A DNA stretch of 64,000 nucleotides, taken from contig NZ_LR778301.1 of NCBI RefSeq assembly GCF_902813185.1, positions 3,080,001 to 3,144,000 of the forward strand, read 5' to 3'. The position numbers and the translations under genes were made by a program. Positions 35,193 to 43,188 of the stretch are shown here, piece by piece (positions within the stretch are counted from its first letter, which is position 1; every line of letters begins with the position of its first letter). Under the pieces are notes generated by a model. The model worked only from the letters and a program-made list of their open reading frames with translations. It had not been told where the DNA came from and made no database searches. The stretch comes from Denitratisoma oestradiolicum (GTDB lineage Bacteria > Pseudomonadota > Gammaproteobacteria > Burkholderiales > Rhodocyclaceae).

Positions 35193-35768
35193 CTATTTGC
35201 CGGACAGTAGCAGCTTGAGGTCGTCGGCCACGTTGCGAGCACTTTCACCGTAGCGCATCACCAGGCGTAAACGCCCCTGGGGGTCGAAAGCATAGCTGGC
35301 CGTGGAATGGTCCACACTGTAGCTGCTACCGGCGGGCTGTTTGGCGTAGAACACCTTGAATTCCTGGGCCATTGCCGCCGTCGCCGCCTCGTCGCCGCGC
35401 AGGCCGAGAAAATCAGGATGAAACTGGGGAACATAATTGGCCAGCAACTCGGCACTGTCCCGTTCCGGATCCACGGTGACGAACAATACCTGGACCCTCT
35501 GGGCCTCATCCCCTAGCAGTCCCATGACATCACGCAGGGTAGTGAGAGTGGTGGGACAGACATCAGGGCAATGGGTGTAGCCGAAAAACAGCACCACCAC
35601 CTTGCCCCGGAAATCCTCCAGGCGCCGCGTCCGACCGCGGGGATCCTGAAGACTGAAGGTCTTGCCCCAATCCACATCGGGGATTTCGGTGGCATGGAAT
35701 CGGGCCGGCTGACCACAGCCGGCCAGCAGGGTCAGGGCAGATAACAGGAGGATCAGGTAGAGACGCAT
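35193..35768 (-). CDS. SCO1/SenC copper chaperone lipoprotein
   Basis: 191 residues. The signal has lipobox L-L-A-G-C (C18), so it is membrane-tethered in the periplasm. A thioredoxin-like SCO fold carries the copper site C67-P-D-V-C71 and the distal ligand His154 in S-V-D-H-S-T. SCO proteins load CuA or act as thiol reductants for heme-copper reductases. It is divergent from the oxidase-like gene at 35904. A longer upstream reading frame crosses into that gene and is not coding. Confidence 0.88.
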   Translation of the reverse strand: MRLYLILLLSALTLLAGCGQPARFHATEIPDVDWGKTFSLQDPRGRTRRLEDFRGKVVVLFFGYTHCPDVCPTTLTTLRDVMGLLGDEAQRVQVLFVTVDPERDSAELLANYVPQFHPDFLGLRGDEAATAAMAQEFKVFYAKQPAGSSYSVDHSTASYAFDPQGRLRLVMRYGESARNVADDLKLLLSGK

Positions 35769-35827
35769 CCGATTCGGCACAAGGCAGAAGGTCGGGCCAG
35801 TATAACCCGATGAAGGAGACCAAAAAC

Positions 35828-35899
35828 ATGACGGATGCCCTGGATCAAGGCGGTAGCCACCACTGCCCCTATACTGGCGCCCTCGACATCTACGGGTGA
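35828..35899 (+). CDS. 23-codon small ORF upstream of the oxidase-like gene
   Basis: ATG at 35828 with a strong ribosome site (GAAGGAG, 35812-35818) encodes M-T-D-A-L-D-Q-G-G-S-H-H-C-P-Y and ends in TGA four bases before the next ATG. No membrane segment. It may be a leader peptide that couples translation of the downstream gene, or a small protein with a His-His-Cys motif. I do not recognise it; the evidence is the ribosome site and spacing only. A TATAAC at 35801-35806 could be the -10. Confidence 0.4.
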   Translation: MTDALDQGGSHHCPYTGALDIYG

Positions 35900-35903
35900 T
35901 TCC

Positions 35904-37217
35904 ATGGTTTCCATTTCTGACGGCGCCGCCCGCCCCATGAGCCGCGCCTGGCTCTGGCTGGGTCTGGCCGCCCTGATCGGTTCCGGCCTGCTGGCGGTGC
36001 TGCTGGTGTTTTCCCGCACCCCAGGGTTCCAGGACTTCTTTCCCCTGCGGGACTTCTTCCGTTCCGCCCTGATCGTCCATGTGGATCTGTCGGTGGCGAT
36101 CTGGTTCATGGCCTTCGCCGCCCTGCTCTGGAGCACGATTGGAGGGGAACGGCTGATGCTGCTGAACCGAGCCGGCTTCCTGCTGGCGGCCCTGGGGACA
36201 GCGGTAATGACGACGGCACCGTTTTTCCCCGAGGCCCAGCCCCTGCTCAACAACTACATCCCGGTGCTGCGCCATCCGGTGTTCTATGCCAGCCTGCTTC
36301 TCTGCGCCGCAGGCTTCGGCCTGGTGTTGTTGCGGGCGCTGTTCACCAGCCAGATCCACGCTTCGCCCCTGCATCTTGGGCTCTGGTTGGGCGCTCTGGC
36401 GGGTGGCCTGGCCTGGCTGGGCTTCGCCGTCTCCTGGGTGGCCCTGCCCCTGACCGAGGATCATGCCTATTTTGAGATGCTGTTCTGGGCCGGTGGCCAC
36501 ACCCTACAGTTCCAGCATACCCTGCTGATGCTGGTGGCCTGGTTCTGGATGGCACGGCAACTGGAACTCCTGCCTCCCGGAGCCTCCCTGGCCCAGGGGG
36601 GATTCTTTCTGCTGGCGGCCCTGCCCCTGCTGGTGGTGCCTTACCTGCTGCTCACCACCACGGCCGGCAGCCCGGAACAGATGGGGGGATTCGCCAGACT
36701 GATGATCTACGGCCACATGGCCATGCTGCCCCTGATGGTGCTGATCCTGCCGGCCCTGTGGCGCGGCTGGAAACTGCCCAGTCCGGCGAAGTCGGCCCTG
36801 CTGGCATCCTTCGTCCTATTCACCGTGGGCGGAGTGCTGGGACACCTGATCCAGGGCGTCAACGTGGTGATCCCGGCCCACTATCACGGCTCCATCGTCG
36901 GCGTGACCCTGGCCTTCATGGGCATGGTCTACGTGCTGCTGCCGCAACTGGGCTACGGCGCGGTGAAAGGCCGGCTGGCCCGCTGGCAACCCTATGTCTA
37001 TGGAGGTGGGCAACTGCTGCACATCCTGGGCCTGGCCTGGTCCGGCGGCTACGGCGTACAGCGCAAGGTTGCCGGCGCGGAACAGGTGCTGACTTCCCTG
37101 CCCCAGAAGGTCGGCATGGGCATGATGGGTCTGGGGGGATTCATCGCCATCATCGGCGGCCTGCTCTTCGTGGTGGTCTGCCTGAAGGCGATGACCCGCA
37201 GGACCGGCGCCGACTGA
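35904..37217 (+). CDS. Heme-copper-oxidase subunit I homologue lacking two CuB ligands
   Basis: 437 residues, about 12 membrane helices. The low-spin heme pair is H59 (helix II) and H328, and the high-spin ligand is H326 (A-H-Y-H-G). The first CuB ligand is H199 in G-G-H-T-L-Q-F, with Phe203 at the crosslinked-Tyr position. The helix VII His-His pair is absent: P-Y-L-L-L-T-T-T-A-G stands where the B-family-like subunit at 43189 has A-H-H-L-L-S-D-P-G. It therefore seems to hold two hemes but not a normal CuB. A quinol/NO-linked role or loss of catalysis are both possible. GGGTGA precedes ATG 35904. Confidence 0.75.
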   Translation: MVSISDGAARPMSRAWLWLGLAALIGSGLLAVLLVFSRTPGFQDFFPLRDFFRSALIVHVDLSVAIWFMAFAALLWSTIGGERLMLLNRAGFLLAALGTAVMTTAPFFPEAQPLLNNYIPVLRHPVFYASLLLCAAGFGLVLLRALFTSQIHASPLHLGLWLGALAGGLAWLGFAVSWVALPLTEDHAYFEMLFWAGGHTLQFQHTLLMLVAWFWMARQLELLPPGASLAQGGFFLLAALPLLVVPYLLLTTTAGSPEQMGGFARLMIYGHMAMLPLMVLILPALWRGWKLPSPAKSALLASFVLFTVGGVLGHLIQGVNVVIPAHYHGSIVGVTLAFMGMVYVLLPQLGYGAVKGRLARWQPYVYGGGQLLHILGLAWSGGYGVQRKVAGAEQVLTSLPQKVGMGMMGLGGFIAIIGGLLFVVVCLKAMTRRTGAD

Positions 37218-37304
37218 ACTCTGCCCCTGACGGGAGCGGATGGATTCCTTACTTTATGCGCCGGAGCCGAGTGTGGCTATCGAGCGCAGCGAGCCGATGG
37301 GTAG

Positions 37305-37322
37305 CCCCGCCCCGGGGCGGGG
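37305..37322. terminator. 18-bp GC palindrome between convergent genes
   Basis: CCCCGCCCCGGGGCGGGG is a perfect inverted repeat in the 178-bp gap between the converging oxidase-like gene and the cytochrome b fusion gene. A bidirectional transcription stop is the likely role, though there is no T tract. The rest of the gap shows no gene. Confidence 0.5.
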
Positions 37323-37395
37323 TATGGGGGTGGGGGGCGTTCAATTTGCTTTGACGCATTTGCATGCTCGAGGATGGTGCTGGCGACCATGCGCG

Positions 37396-39318
37396 TCACC
37401 TGGGCTCTTCCGGTGGTTGCAGGGCCATGGAACTGGCGGCAAAGGTGAAGGCATCGGAGAAGCACATGCCATCCTCCGCCCCCTGGGCCTTGAAGTGGGG
37501 AAACACCGCCTCGACCATTTTCACCGAACCGCAGGCATAGATTTCATGGCCCTGGAGGCTGGGGAAATCCTGGAGGATGGCCTCATGGACCAGGCCCCGT
37601 CGCCCTGTCCAATCATCTGTACCGGGCTCCGACAGCACGGGAACGAAATGGAAGTTGTCGTGCTCCCGCATCCATTGCTCGGGCAGGGCCGCCATATAGA
37701 GATCACGTCGCTGGCGCACGCCCCAATAGAGATATAGGGGCCGTCGGATGCCACGATGAAAGGCATCCTCGATCATGCTCTTGACCGGCGCGAAACCGGT
37801 GGCGCCGGCCACCAGAACGATGGGACGCCCGGATTCCCGCAACACGAAATCGCCCAGCGGACCTTCGACGTGCAGTTCATCGCCCATCTTCATGCCATGG
37901 AAGACCCGGGGGGTGAAGCGCCCATCCGGCACCAGACGGATATGCAGCTCGATCGATGCGGCATCATGGGGTGGATTGGCGAAGGAGAAGGAGCGGCGCT
38001 CGCCATTTTCCAGCAGGATATTGATGTACTGGCCGGCCTTGAAGGCAAGCGCTTCCCCCGAGGGCAGGGCCAGCTTGAGCTGCATCACATCGTGGCCCAG
38101 CAACTGCATCTGGACCACCCGCACATTGAAGCTGCGCACCGGCACCCCACGCATGTCGCCGGCGGCATATTCGATTTCCGCATCGGTGAGGGCGGTAGCG
38201 CAACACATCAGCACCTTGCCCTGGGTCCGTTCCTCGGGGCTCAGGGCGCTGGGCTGGTAGAGCCCCGGATCCACCTCGCCGTTGAGCACGGTGCACTTGC
38301 AGACGCCGCAACCGCCATTGCGGCAGTCGAAGGGCAGGTTCATGTCCTGGCGCAGGCCAGCGTCCAGCAAAGTCTCGCCGAAGCGGGCCTGGACGCTGCG
38401 GTTGTCCGGATGGAAAGTCAGGGTCATTTCCGCCTGCCGGTTGCCCCTCCGCTTGGGCGGCAGCCAGGGCACCAGGAACATCAGTGCGCTCAGGAAGAGC
38501 AGCAGCATCCACACCGGCAGCGGCCCCCATCGGTAGATCAATGCCAGGGCCGGTAGCTGGAACCAGTCGAACTCCAGGTCGTGGGGCACCACGCCCAGGT
38601 CCGCCTCCCCGCCCTGGCTGAGAATGGGCTTGACCAGGGCCAGGACCAGGAACATCAGGGTGATGGCGATGGCCACTGGACGGGGCGGGTTGATGTGGGC
38701 ACGGGGCACCCGCTGGACGTGAATCCACATGATGAAGCCGACGATCAGGGGCGCCCCGATATGGACAAAGGCGATCAGGGTGAATAACCGGCTGTTCACC
38801 GCCCCCTCGTAGATGAAGTTACGGATCAGGGTGCCGTTGAAAATGGGCAGCGCGTCGAACCACTCCGCCACGGCAACGACGATGAACTGGGCCAGCTTGT
38901 CCCAGACCAGCATGAATCCATTGATGCCCGAGACATAGACCAGCCAGATCAGCACCACCCCCGACACCCAGGAGAACCAGCGGAAGCCTCGGTAGCGATC
39001 GTAGGCGAAGTGGCGCGTCAGGTGCAGCGCCATGGTAAGGATCATGCCGTCGGTGGCATAGCGATGGATGCTGCGCAGGATGCCGCCAGCCCACCATTGA
39101 ACGTGGGTGATGGCCTCGATGGAATCGTAGGCATCATGGACCCCGGTATCGGCGAAGATGTAGAGATAGAGACCGCTCGCCACCAGCAGCCAGAATTGCC
39201 AGAAGGTGATGGTGCCCAGATGATAGAAGGGATTGAGCTTCTCACCGAAGGCCAGGTTGAAGGTGTTTTCGGCACCCATGAAAAACCAGCGCAGCAGTCG
39301 TTGTAGGGGCTTGATCAT
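37396..39318 (-). CDS. Cytochrome b - [2Fe-2S] ferredoxin - FAD/NAD(P)H reductase fusion
   Basis: 640 residues in three parts. Residues 1-290 form a PetB-like cytochrome b with heme pairs H85/H99 and H186/H200. Residues about 297-385 form a plant-type ferredoxin (C332, C337, C340, C372). Residues about 390-630 form a ferredoxin-NAD(P)H reductase with R-R-S-F-S-F-A-N-P for FAD and G-A-T-G-F-A-P for nucleotide. It could couple quinol or b hemes to NAD(P)+/NAD(P)H. From memory, a similar fusion was noted in Candidatus Accumulibacter, where it was proposed to link quinol and NAD(P). Last gene of the reductase operon. Confidence 0.88.
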   Translation of the reverse strand: MIKPLQRLLRWFFMGAENTFNLAFGEKLNPFYHLGTITFWQFWLLVASGLYLYIFADTGVHDAYDSIEAITHVQWWAGGILRSIHRYATDGMILTMALHLTRHFAYDRYRGFRWFSWVSGVVLIWLVYVSGINGFMLVWDKLAQFIVVAVAEWFDALPIFNGTLIRNFIYEGAVNSRLFTLIAFVHIGAPLIVGFIMWIHVQRVPRAHINPPRPVAIAITLMFLVLALVKPILSQGGEADLGVVPHDLEFDWFQLPALALIYRWGPLPVWMLLLFLSALMFLVPWLPPKRRGNRQAEMTLTFHPDNRSVQARFGETLLDAGLRQDMNLPFDCRNGGCGVCKCTVLNGEVDPGLYQPSALSPEERTQGKVLMCCATALTDAEIEYAAGDMRGVPVRSFNVRVVQMQLLGHDVMQLKLALPSGEALAFKAGQYINILLENGERRSFSFANPPHDAASIELHIRLVPDGRFTPRVFHGMKMGDELHVEGPLGDFVLRESGRPIVLVAGATGFAPVKSMIEDAFHRGIRRPLYLYWGVRQRRDLYMAALPEQWMREHDNFHFVPVLSEPGTDDWTGRRGLVHEAILQDFPSLQGHEIYACGSVKMVEAVFPHFKAQGAEDGMCFSDAFTFAASSMALQPPEEPR

Positions 39319-39339
39319 GTCAGATGTCCTGGTGTGGGC

Positions 39340-39834
39340 CTATTGGAAGAACAGGCCGCCCTTGTCGGGATTGAAGTCAATGACCAGTATTTGCGCCGGC
39401 TTGAGATGAACCTGCTGCTCCCGTGCGTAAGGAAAGCCACTCTGGCGCAGGTTGTCGTTCATGCGCACCAACAGGACATGGTCCCCTGCGGGTACTTCGA
39501 AGCGTCGATAGATCGTTGCAATACCGTCCCTGGCAATACCGGTAGGTTGCATCTGGCCATGAAACAGGGGCTTGCCATCCATATTCAGCTCCAGGGCGAT
39601 GGGCGAACGCTCCCGAGGACAATCCAGGGGCGCCCTCATATTGCGCGGCAGCTTGGCCAACTCCTCGGGCGTACGCTGTCGGCATTCGCGCCCACCCAGG
39701 TGACTGATGGAGAGCTTGATTACCGCGTGATCCGGCGGCAGGTGCTGATAGCGGGGAGAAGTGGCGAAATAGCCGATAAAGGCTGCAAACGCGCCATACA
39801 GGACGGTTTGTCCGAGGATTGCTATGGGTTTCAT
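39340..39834 (-). CDS. Membrane-anchored periplasmic protein of unknown function
   Basis: 164 residues. A single N-terminal hydrophobic helix (about 7-25) acts as an uncleaved anchor. The periplasmic part is mostly beta, with G-G-R-E-C-R-Q-R and D-C-P-R-E-R-S giving two cysteines, and ends in I-D-F-N-P-D-K-G-G-L-F-F-Q. It overlaps the upstream cytochrome b fusion by four bases (ATGA) and precedes the second fusion by 21 bp, so it is probably a structural subunit of that complex. Family not recognised. Confidence 0.7.
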   Translation of the reverse strand: MKPIAILGQTVLYGAFAAFIGYFATSPRYQHLPPDHAVIKLSISHLGGRECRQRTPEELAKLPRNMRAPLDCPRERSPIALELNMDGKPLFHGQMQPTGIARDGIATIYRRFEVPAGDHVLLVRMNDNLRQSGFPYAREQQVHLKPAQILVIDFNPDKGGLFFQ

Positions 39835-41372
39835 GACATAACCTCATTCCTGGAAACTCGGGAGGATGATCGGGGTCCGGCTGGGGCCGCCAGTCGCTGA
39901 CGGAAATCCGCCATTGCGGTTGCAAGTTCTTGCTGTTGGGTGGCCTCCAGCCAGATGACGCACAGGCGTTCCCTGTCACCGGCCAAACGGTGATGGGGTT
40001 CCCGCTCTCCGGCCAGGCGCTGTTCGGTCCAGCGCTTGCCCAGACGGAATTCACAGGAGCGGCAACCATAGAGCAGGACCCCGGCGGCGCCACGCAGGGC
40101 ATATTCGACCAGGGCCGGCGGCAGCATGCCGATACAGGGCAGACGCAGGACGAAGGTGTCCTTCCCCTCCAGGGCCGTGGGGTCGACGCTGCGCTCGCAA
40201 GCGAAGAGGATCAGGCCCGGGGCGCTACCCGATTGAGACAGGGCCTGATCCACCCGGGCGCGCAGCTCGGCCACGGATAACTGGGGAAGCTCGATTCCGC
40301 TCACCAGTTCGGTGGCTCGGCGGAAGGGGTTGGATGAGGGACAGGAACCCACGCAGATGCCGCAACTGGCGCAAAGGTCAGCATCCACCCGTGCAATCAT
40401 TTCCCGTCGGCGCTCCGGCAGGGGTTCCATGCGGATCGCACCGTAAGGACAATCCTCGTAGCAAAGGCCGCAGCCACTGCATTGGGTCGGGGTGACAAAA
40501 ACCACGGCAGGACGGCGGAAGGGCAGGCCGGGCAGCAGGCCGAACAGCAGGGTCAGGCCCAGCAGTACGCTCCAGACGATACTCGGCGAACTGTATTCGG
40601 TGGCCGGATGCAGTAGCAGGAAGAACCAGTCCAGGCCAATCTGTACGGGTTCCCGGGTCAGGTCGGCCGTTTGACCGCTCAACACGGGGAATAGCAGGGA
40701 GAGCAGGGCCAGGGCAGCGCCCAAGCCCAGGGCAAGACGACGACGGGGCAGATGCACCACGCTACTAATGCGGTGCACGTGGGCCCAGATAGCCAGCACG
40801 AGCAACAGAGGCAGTCCGATATGCATGAACACCAGCAGAGAAAAGAATCGGTCATTCATCATCTCGGGCGAGACGAAATTGCGCGCCATGGGGTCGGCGA
40901 AGATGGGCAGCACATCGAGCAGTTCCGCCGTGGCCACGGCGGAATACTGACCCCGCTGATCCCATACCAGCCAGCCTCCCACCAGGCCAGAGGCATAGGC
41001 CAGCCAGAGCAGGGGAATCCCCATCAACCATGTGTAGAGGCGGTGCCCGTGGAAACGGCCCAGCATCAACTCCCGCAGCAGATGCAGCATCATGATCACG
41101 ACAAAGGCATCGGCGCCATAGCGGTGCAGGCTGCGGATCAAGCCGCCCCAATACCACTGCTGTCGGCTCAGGCTGTCGATGGAGCGATGAACGCCGTCGA
41201 TGCCGGTGTCCAGCACGATGTAGAGATAGATGCCCGTACCGGCGACGATCCAGAACAGGAACAGGGCCAGGGCGCCCAATTGCCGCAGGGGGTTGTCCGC
41301 CAGGGGGAAGACGGTATCGAACAAACATTCCAGCCGCTGCCAGACGTGCCGGGGGAGATGGGTGCCCCCCAT
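39831..41372 (-). CDS. Cytochrome b - 2x[4Fe-4S] - FlpD-like fusion
   Basis: 513 residues. A cytochrome b domain (1-285) has heme pairs H83/H97 and H184/H198. Next come two [4Fe-4S] sites: C298, C301, C304, C308 and C334, C337, C340, C344. A C-terminal FlpD/MvhD-like domain (about 366-480) carries L-P-C-I-G-M-L and Y-G-C-R-S-C-E-F, as in methyl-viologen-reducing hydrogenase delta subunits. FlpD/MvhD passes electrons between partners in electron-bifurcating Hdr systems. Here it could bring low-potential electrons to or from the quinone pool. Starts 3 bp after the SCO gene; ends coupled to the next gene. Confidence 0.88.
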   Translation of the reverse strand: MGGTHLPRHVWQRLECLFDTVFPLADNPLRQLGALALFLFWIVAGTGIYLYIVLDTGIDGVHRSIDSLSRQQWYWGGLIRSLHRYGADAFVVIMMLHLLRELMLGRFHGHRLYTWLMGIPLLWLAYASGLVGGWLVWDQRGQYSAVATAELLDVLPIFADPMARNFVSPEMMNDRFFSLLVFMHIGLPLLLVLAIWAHVHRISSVVHLPRRRLALGLGAALALLSLLFPVLSGQTADLTREPVQIGLDWFFLLLHPATEYSSPSIVWSVLLGLTLLFGLLPGLPFRRPAVVFVTPTQCSGCGLCYEDCPYGAIRMEPLPERRREMIARVDADLCASCGICVGSCPSSNPFRRATELVSGIELPQLSVAELRARVDQALSQSGSAPGLILFACERSVDPTALEGKDTFVLRLPCIGMLPPALVEYALRGAAGVLLYGCRSCEFRLGKRWTEQRLAGEREPHHRLAGDRERLCVIWLEATQQQELATAMADFRQRLAAPAGPRSSSRVSRNEVMS

Positions 41373-41375
41373 GGG

Positions 41376-42224
41376 TCAGGTCGCCACCTTGCGGCGGCGT
41401 TCACGCCAAACCACGTAGCCCAGTCCGGCCAGGAAGGTCAGGAAACCGCCGATCTCCATGAACAGGGTGTAGTCAATACGATAGCGACCACTCTTGGGGT
41501 CATAGACCGAGCAGAGAATACGTACCCGATCCAGCAATTCGGTCACGGCATTTTGTCGCGGCAAGGCACTGCCCACCACCAGCGCCTTCAAGGGCTCCAC
41601 CAGCATGTCGGCGCTGAAGCTCTCCCCGTAGATCTGACGGACGATAATGCCATCGCCATCGACCAGGGTGAGCTGATTCAGGTGGTCGAATCCAGCGGCA
41701 TTCTGTACAAAGCTGAAACCGAAGGCGGCGGTCAGCGCATCCACATCCCCCACTTCCGGACTCAGAAACAACCAGTTGGGCAGACGTACCCCCTGTTGCA
41801 GGGCATAGGAATTCATGGCCTGAGGAGAATCAAAAGGCTGGTTGAAACCAATACTGACAATGGTGAAACGCTCGGCCCCAAGCGCATTGACCGTACCCTC
41901 CACCGCCTTTTGCAGATTGCGGGTGATGGTGGGGCAAACCTGGAAACAACCGGTGTAGATGAAATTCACCAATAGGGGCTTGCCCCGCAGCCGGGACAAC
42001 TCCACCGGCTTGCCATAGCGATCCCGCAGCAGCATTGGCGGCAGCGCCCGCCCCACAGCAGCCTGGGATCCGGTCAGGGCCGCATCCCGGTCCAGGGTGG
42101 TCAGGCTTGCTTCCGACCCCGGAGCAACCGTTTGGGCAACCAACTGGGGCGGACCGGCGGAAACTCCCTGCGGAGCAAATACAAGGGACAGCGCCAGGCC
42201 AAGGAATGCGGCCCAAGGACTCAT
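41376..42224 (-). CDS. SCO1/SenC-like copper chaperone with C-terminal membrane anchor
   Basis: 282 residues. A signal peptide (cleavage near V-S-A-G), a SCO fold with the copper motif C93-F-Q-V-C97, the distal His in F-D-H-L-N-Q, and a C-terminal helix followed by R-E-R-R-R-K form the protein. It would insert copper into the CuA centre encoded at 44901. SenC is a constant companion of sNOR-type genes in some nitrifiers. It begins 10 bp after the ctaB gene and is in the same transcript. Confidence 0.87.
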   Translation of the reverse strand: MSPWAAFLGLALSLVFAPQGVSAGPPQLVAQTVAPGSEASLTTLDRDAALTGSQAAVGRALPPMLLRDRYGKPVELSRLRGKPLLVNFIYTGCFQVCPTITRNLQKAVEGTVNALGAERFTIVSIGFNQPFDSPQAMNSYALQQGVRLPNWLFLSPEVGDVDALTAAFGFSFVQNAAGFDHLNQLTLVDGDGIIVRQIYGESFSADMLVEPLKALVVGSALPRQNAVTELLDRVRILCSVYDPKSGRYRIDYTLFMEIGGFLTFLAGLGYVVWRERRRKVAT

Positions 42225-42234
42225 GACAATCCGG

Positions 42235-43134
42235 CTAAAGCCAGGCTTCGATCATTGTGGCAGCCAGCAGCAGCGACAATTGAATCAGGGATGCGAAGAA
42301 ACAGGACATGGCGCTGGCACGGCCAGGGTTTTGCGACAGTTTCCAGGCCTTATGGACAAACCAGCCGCCGCCCGCGACGGCGGCCGCCAGGTAGAGTACT
42401 CCCAGGCCCAGCAGGGCCGGCAGGAAGGACGCGGCCACCAGCATCAGAGCGGCTTCGAAGACCATCCGCGCCGCCCGCCGCTCCCCCACAACTACCGGCA
42501 GCATGGGAATGTTGGCCGCAGCGTAATCTTCCTTGCAGGCGATGGCCAGGCTCCAGAAATGGGGCGGCGTCCACAGGAAAAGGATAAAGGCCAGGGCCAG
42601 AGGAACGGCACCCAGTTGCGGATTCACCGCCGCTGCGCCGGCCAGCACGGCCCAACTGCCTGCCAGGCCTCCAATCACAATATTGAGCCAGGTCCGGCGC
42701 TTGAGCCAGACTGTATAGACCACAGCGTAAAAAAAGGCGCCCAGAAAAACATACAGGGCGGTCCAGGCATTCAATACCCACCCGGCCGCAATCACCGACA
42801 GGGCCAGCAGCCCGCCGATGGCCAGCAGCCAGCCGGGGCCACGTTGCATGTGTCCGGCGGCAAAGACACGATTTCTCGTGCGCCGCATCAGGGGGTCGAT
42901 GTCGTATTCGTAATATTGGTTGAAGGCGCCGGCACTGGCGGAAGAGAACAGCACGGAGAAGAACAGCACCGCGATCTGCCCACCGCTCAGAGATGGTCCG
43001 GAACTGACGGCCATGCCGGCAAGAGCAGTTATCGCGATCACCAATCCTATGCGCGGCTTGAAGACGCCAAGAACACCGCGCATCGTTTGGTATGCAGTCA
43101 CAGGCTGGGGTGTAGTGGTGTGCATATCTGACAT
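42235..43134 (-). CDS. ctaB: Protoheme IX farnesyltransferase (heme O synthase)
   Basis: 299 residues, about nine membrane helices. The prenyltransferase site is N-Q-Y-Y-E-Y-D-I-D-P-L-M-R-R-T near residue 70, with the second loop near residue 125. It adds a farnesyl group to heme b to make heme O. Embedded between subunit I and the SCO gene, it shows that the reductase, or another oxidase, needs heme O or A. Heme A synthase is encoded divergently at 45888. Start and length are normal. Confidence 0.94.
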   Translation of the reverse strand: MSDMHTTTPQPVTAYQTMRGVLGVFKPRIGLVIAITALAGMAVSSGPSLSGGQIAVLFFSVLFSSASAGAFNQYYEYDIDPLMRRTRNRVFAAGHMQRGPGWLLAIGGLLALSVIAAGWVLNAWTALYVFLGAFFYAVVYTVWLKRRTWLNIVIGGLAGSWAVLAGAAAVNPQLGAVPLALAFILFLWTPPHFWSLAIACKEDYAAANIPMLPVVVGERRAARMVFEAALMLVAASFLPALLGLGVLYLAAAVAGGGWFVHKAWKLSQNPGRASAMSCFFASLIQLSLLLAATMIEAWL

Positions 43135-43188
43135 CAGCTCACTTTGAAAACCTTGCGGCCCGACATTCGGGCCGCAAGGGCTCCATTA

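Noticed and set aside
35769..36500. Upstream extension of the SCO1 frame (435 codons)
   Set aside because: The extra part is antisense to the oxidase-like gene; the lipoprotein signal at 35768 marks the real start.
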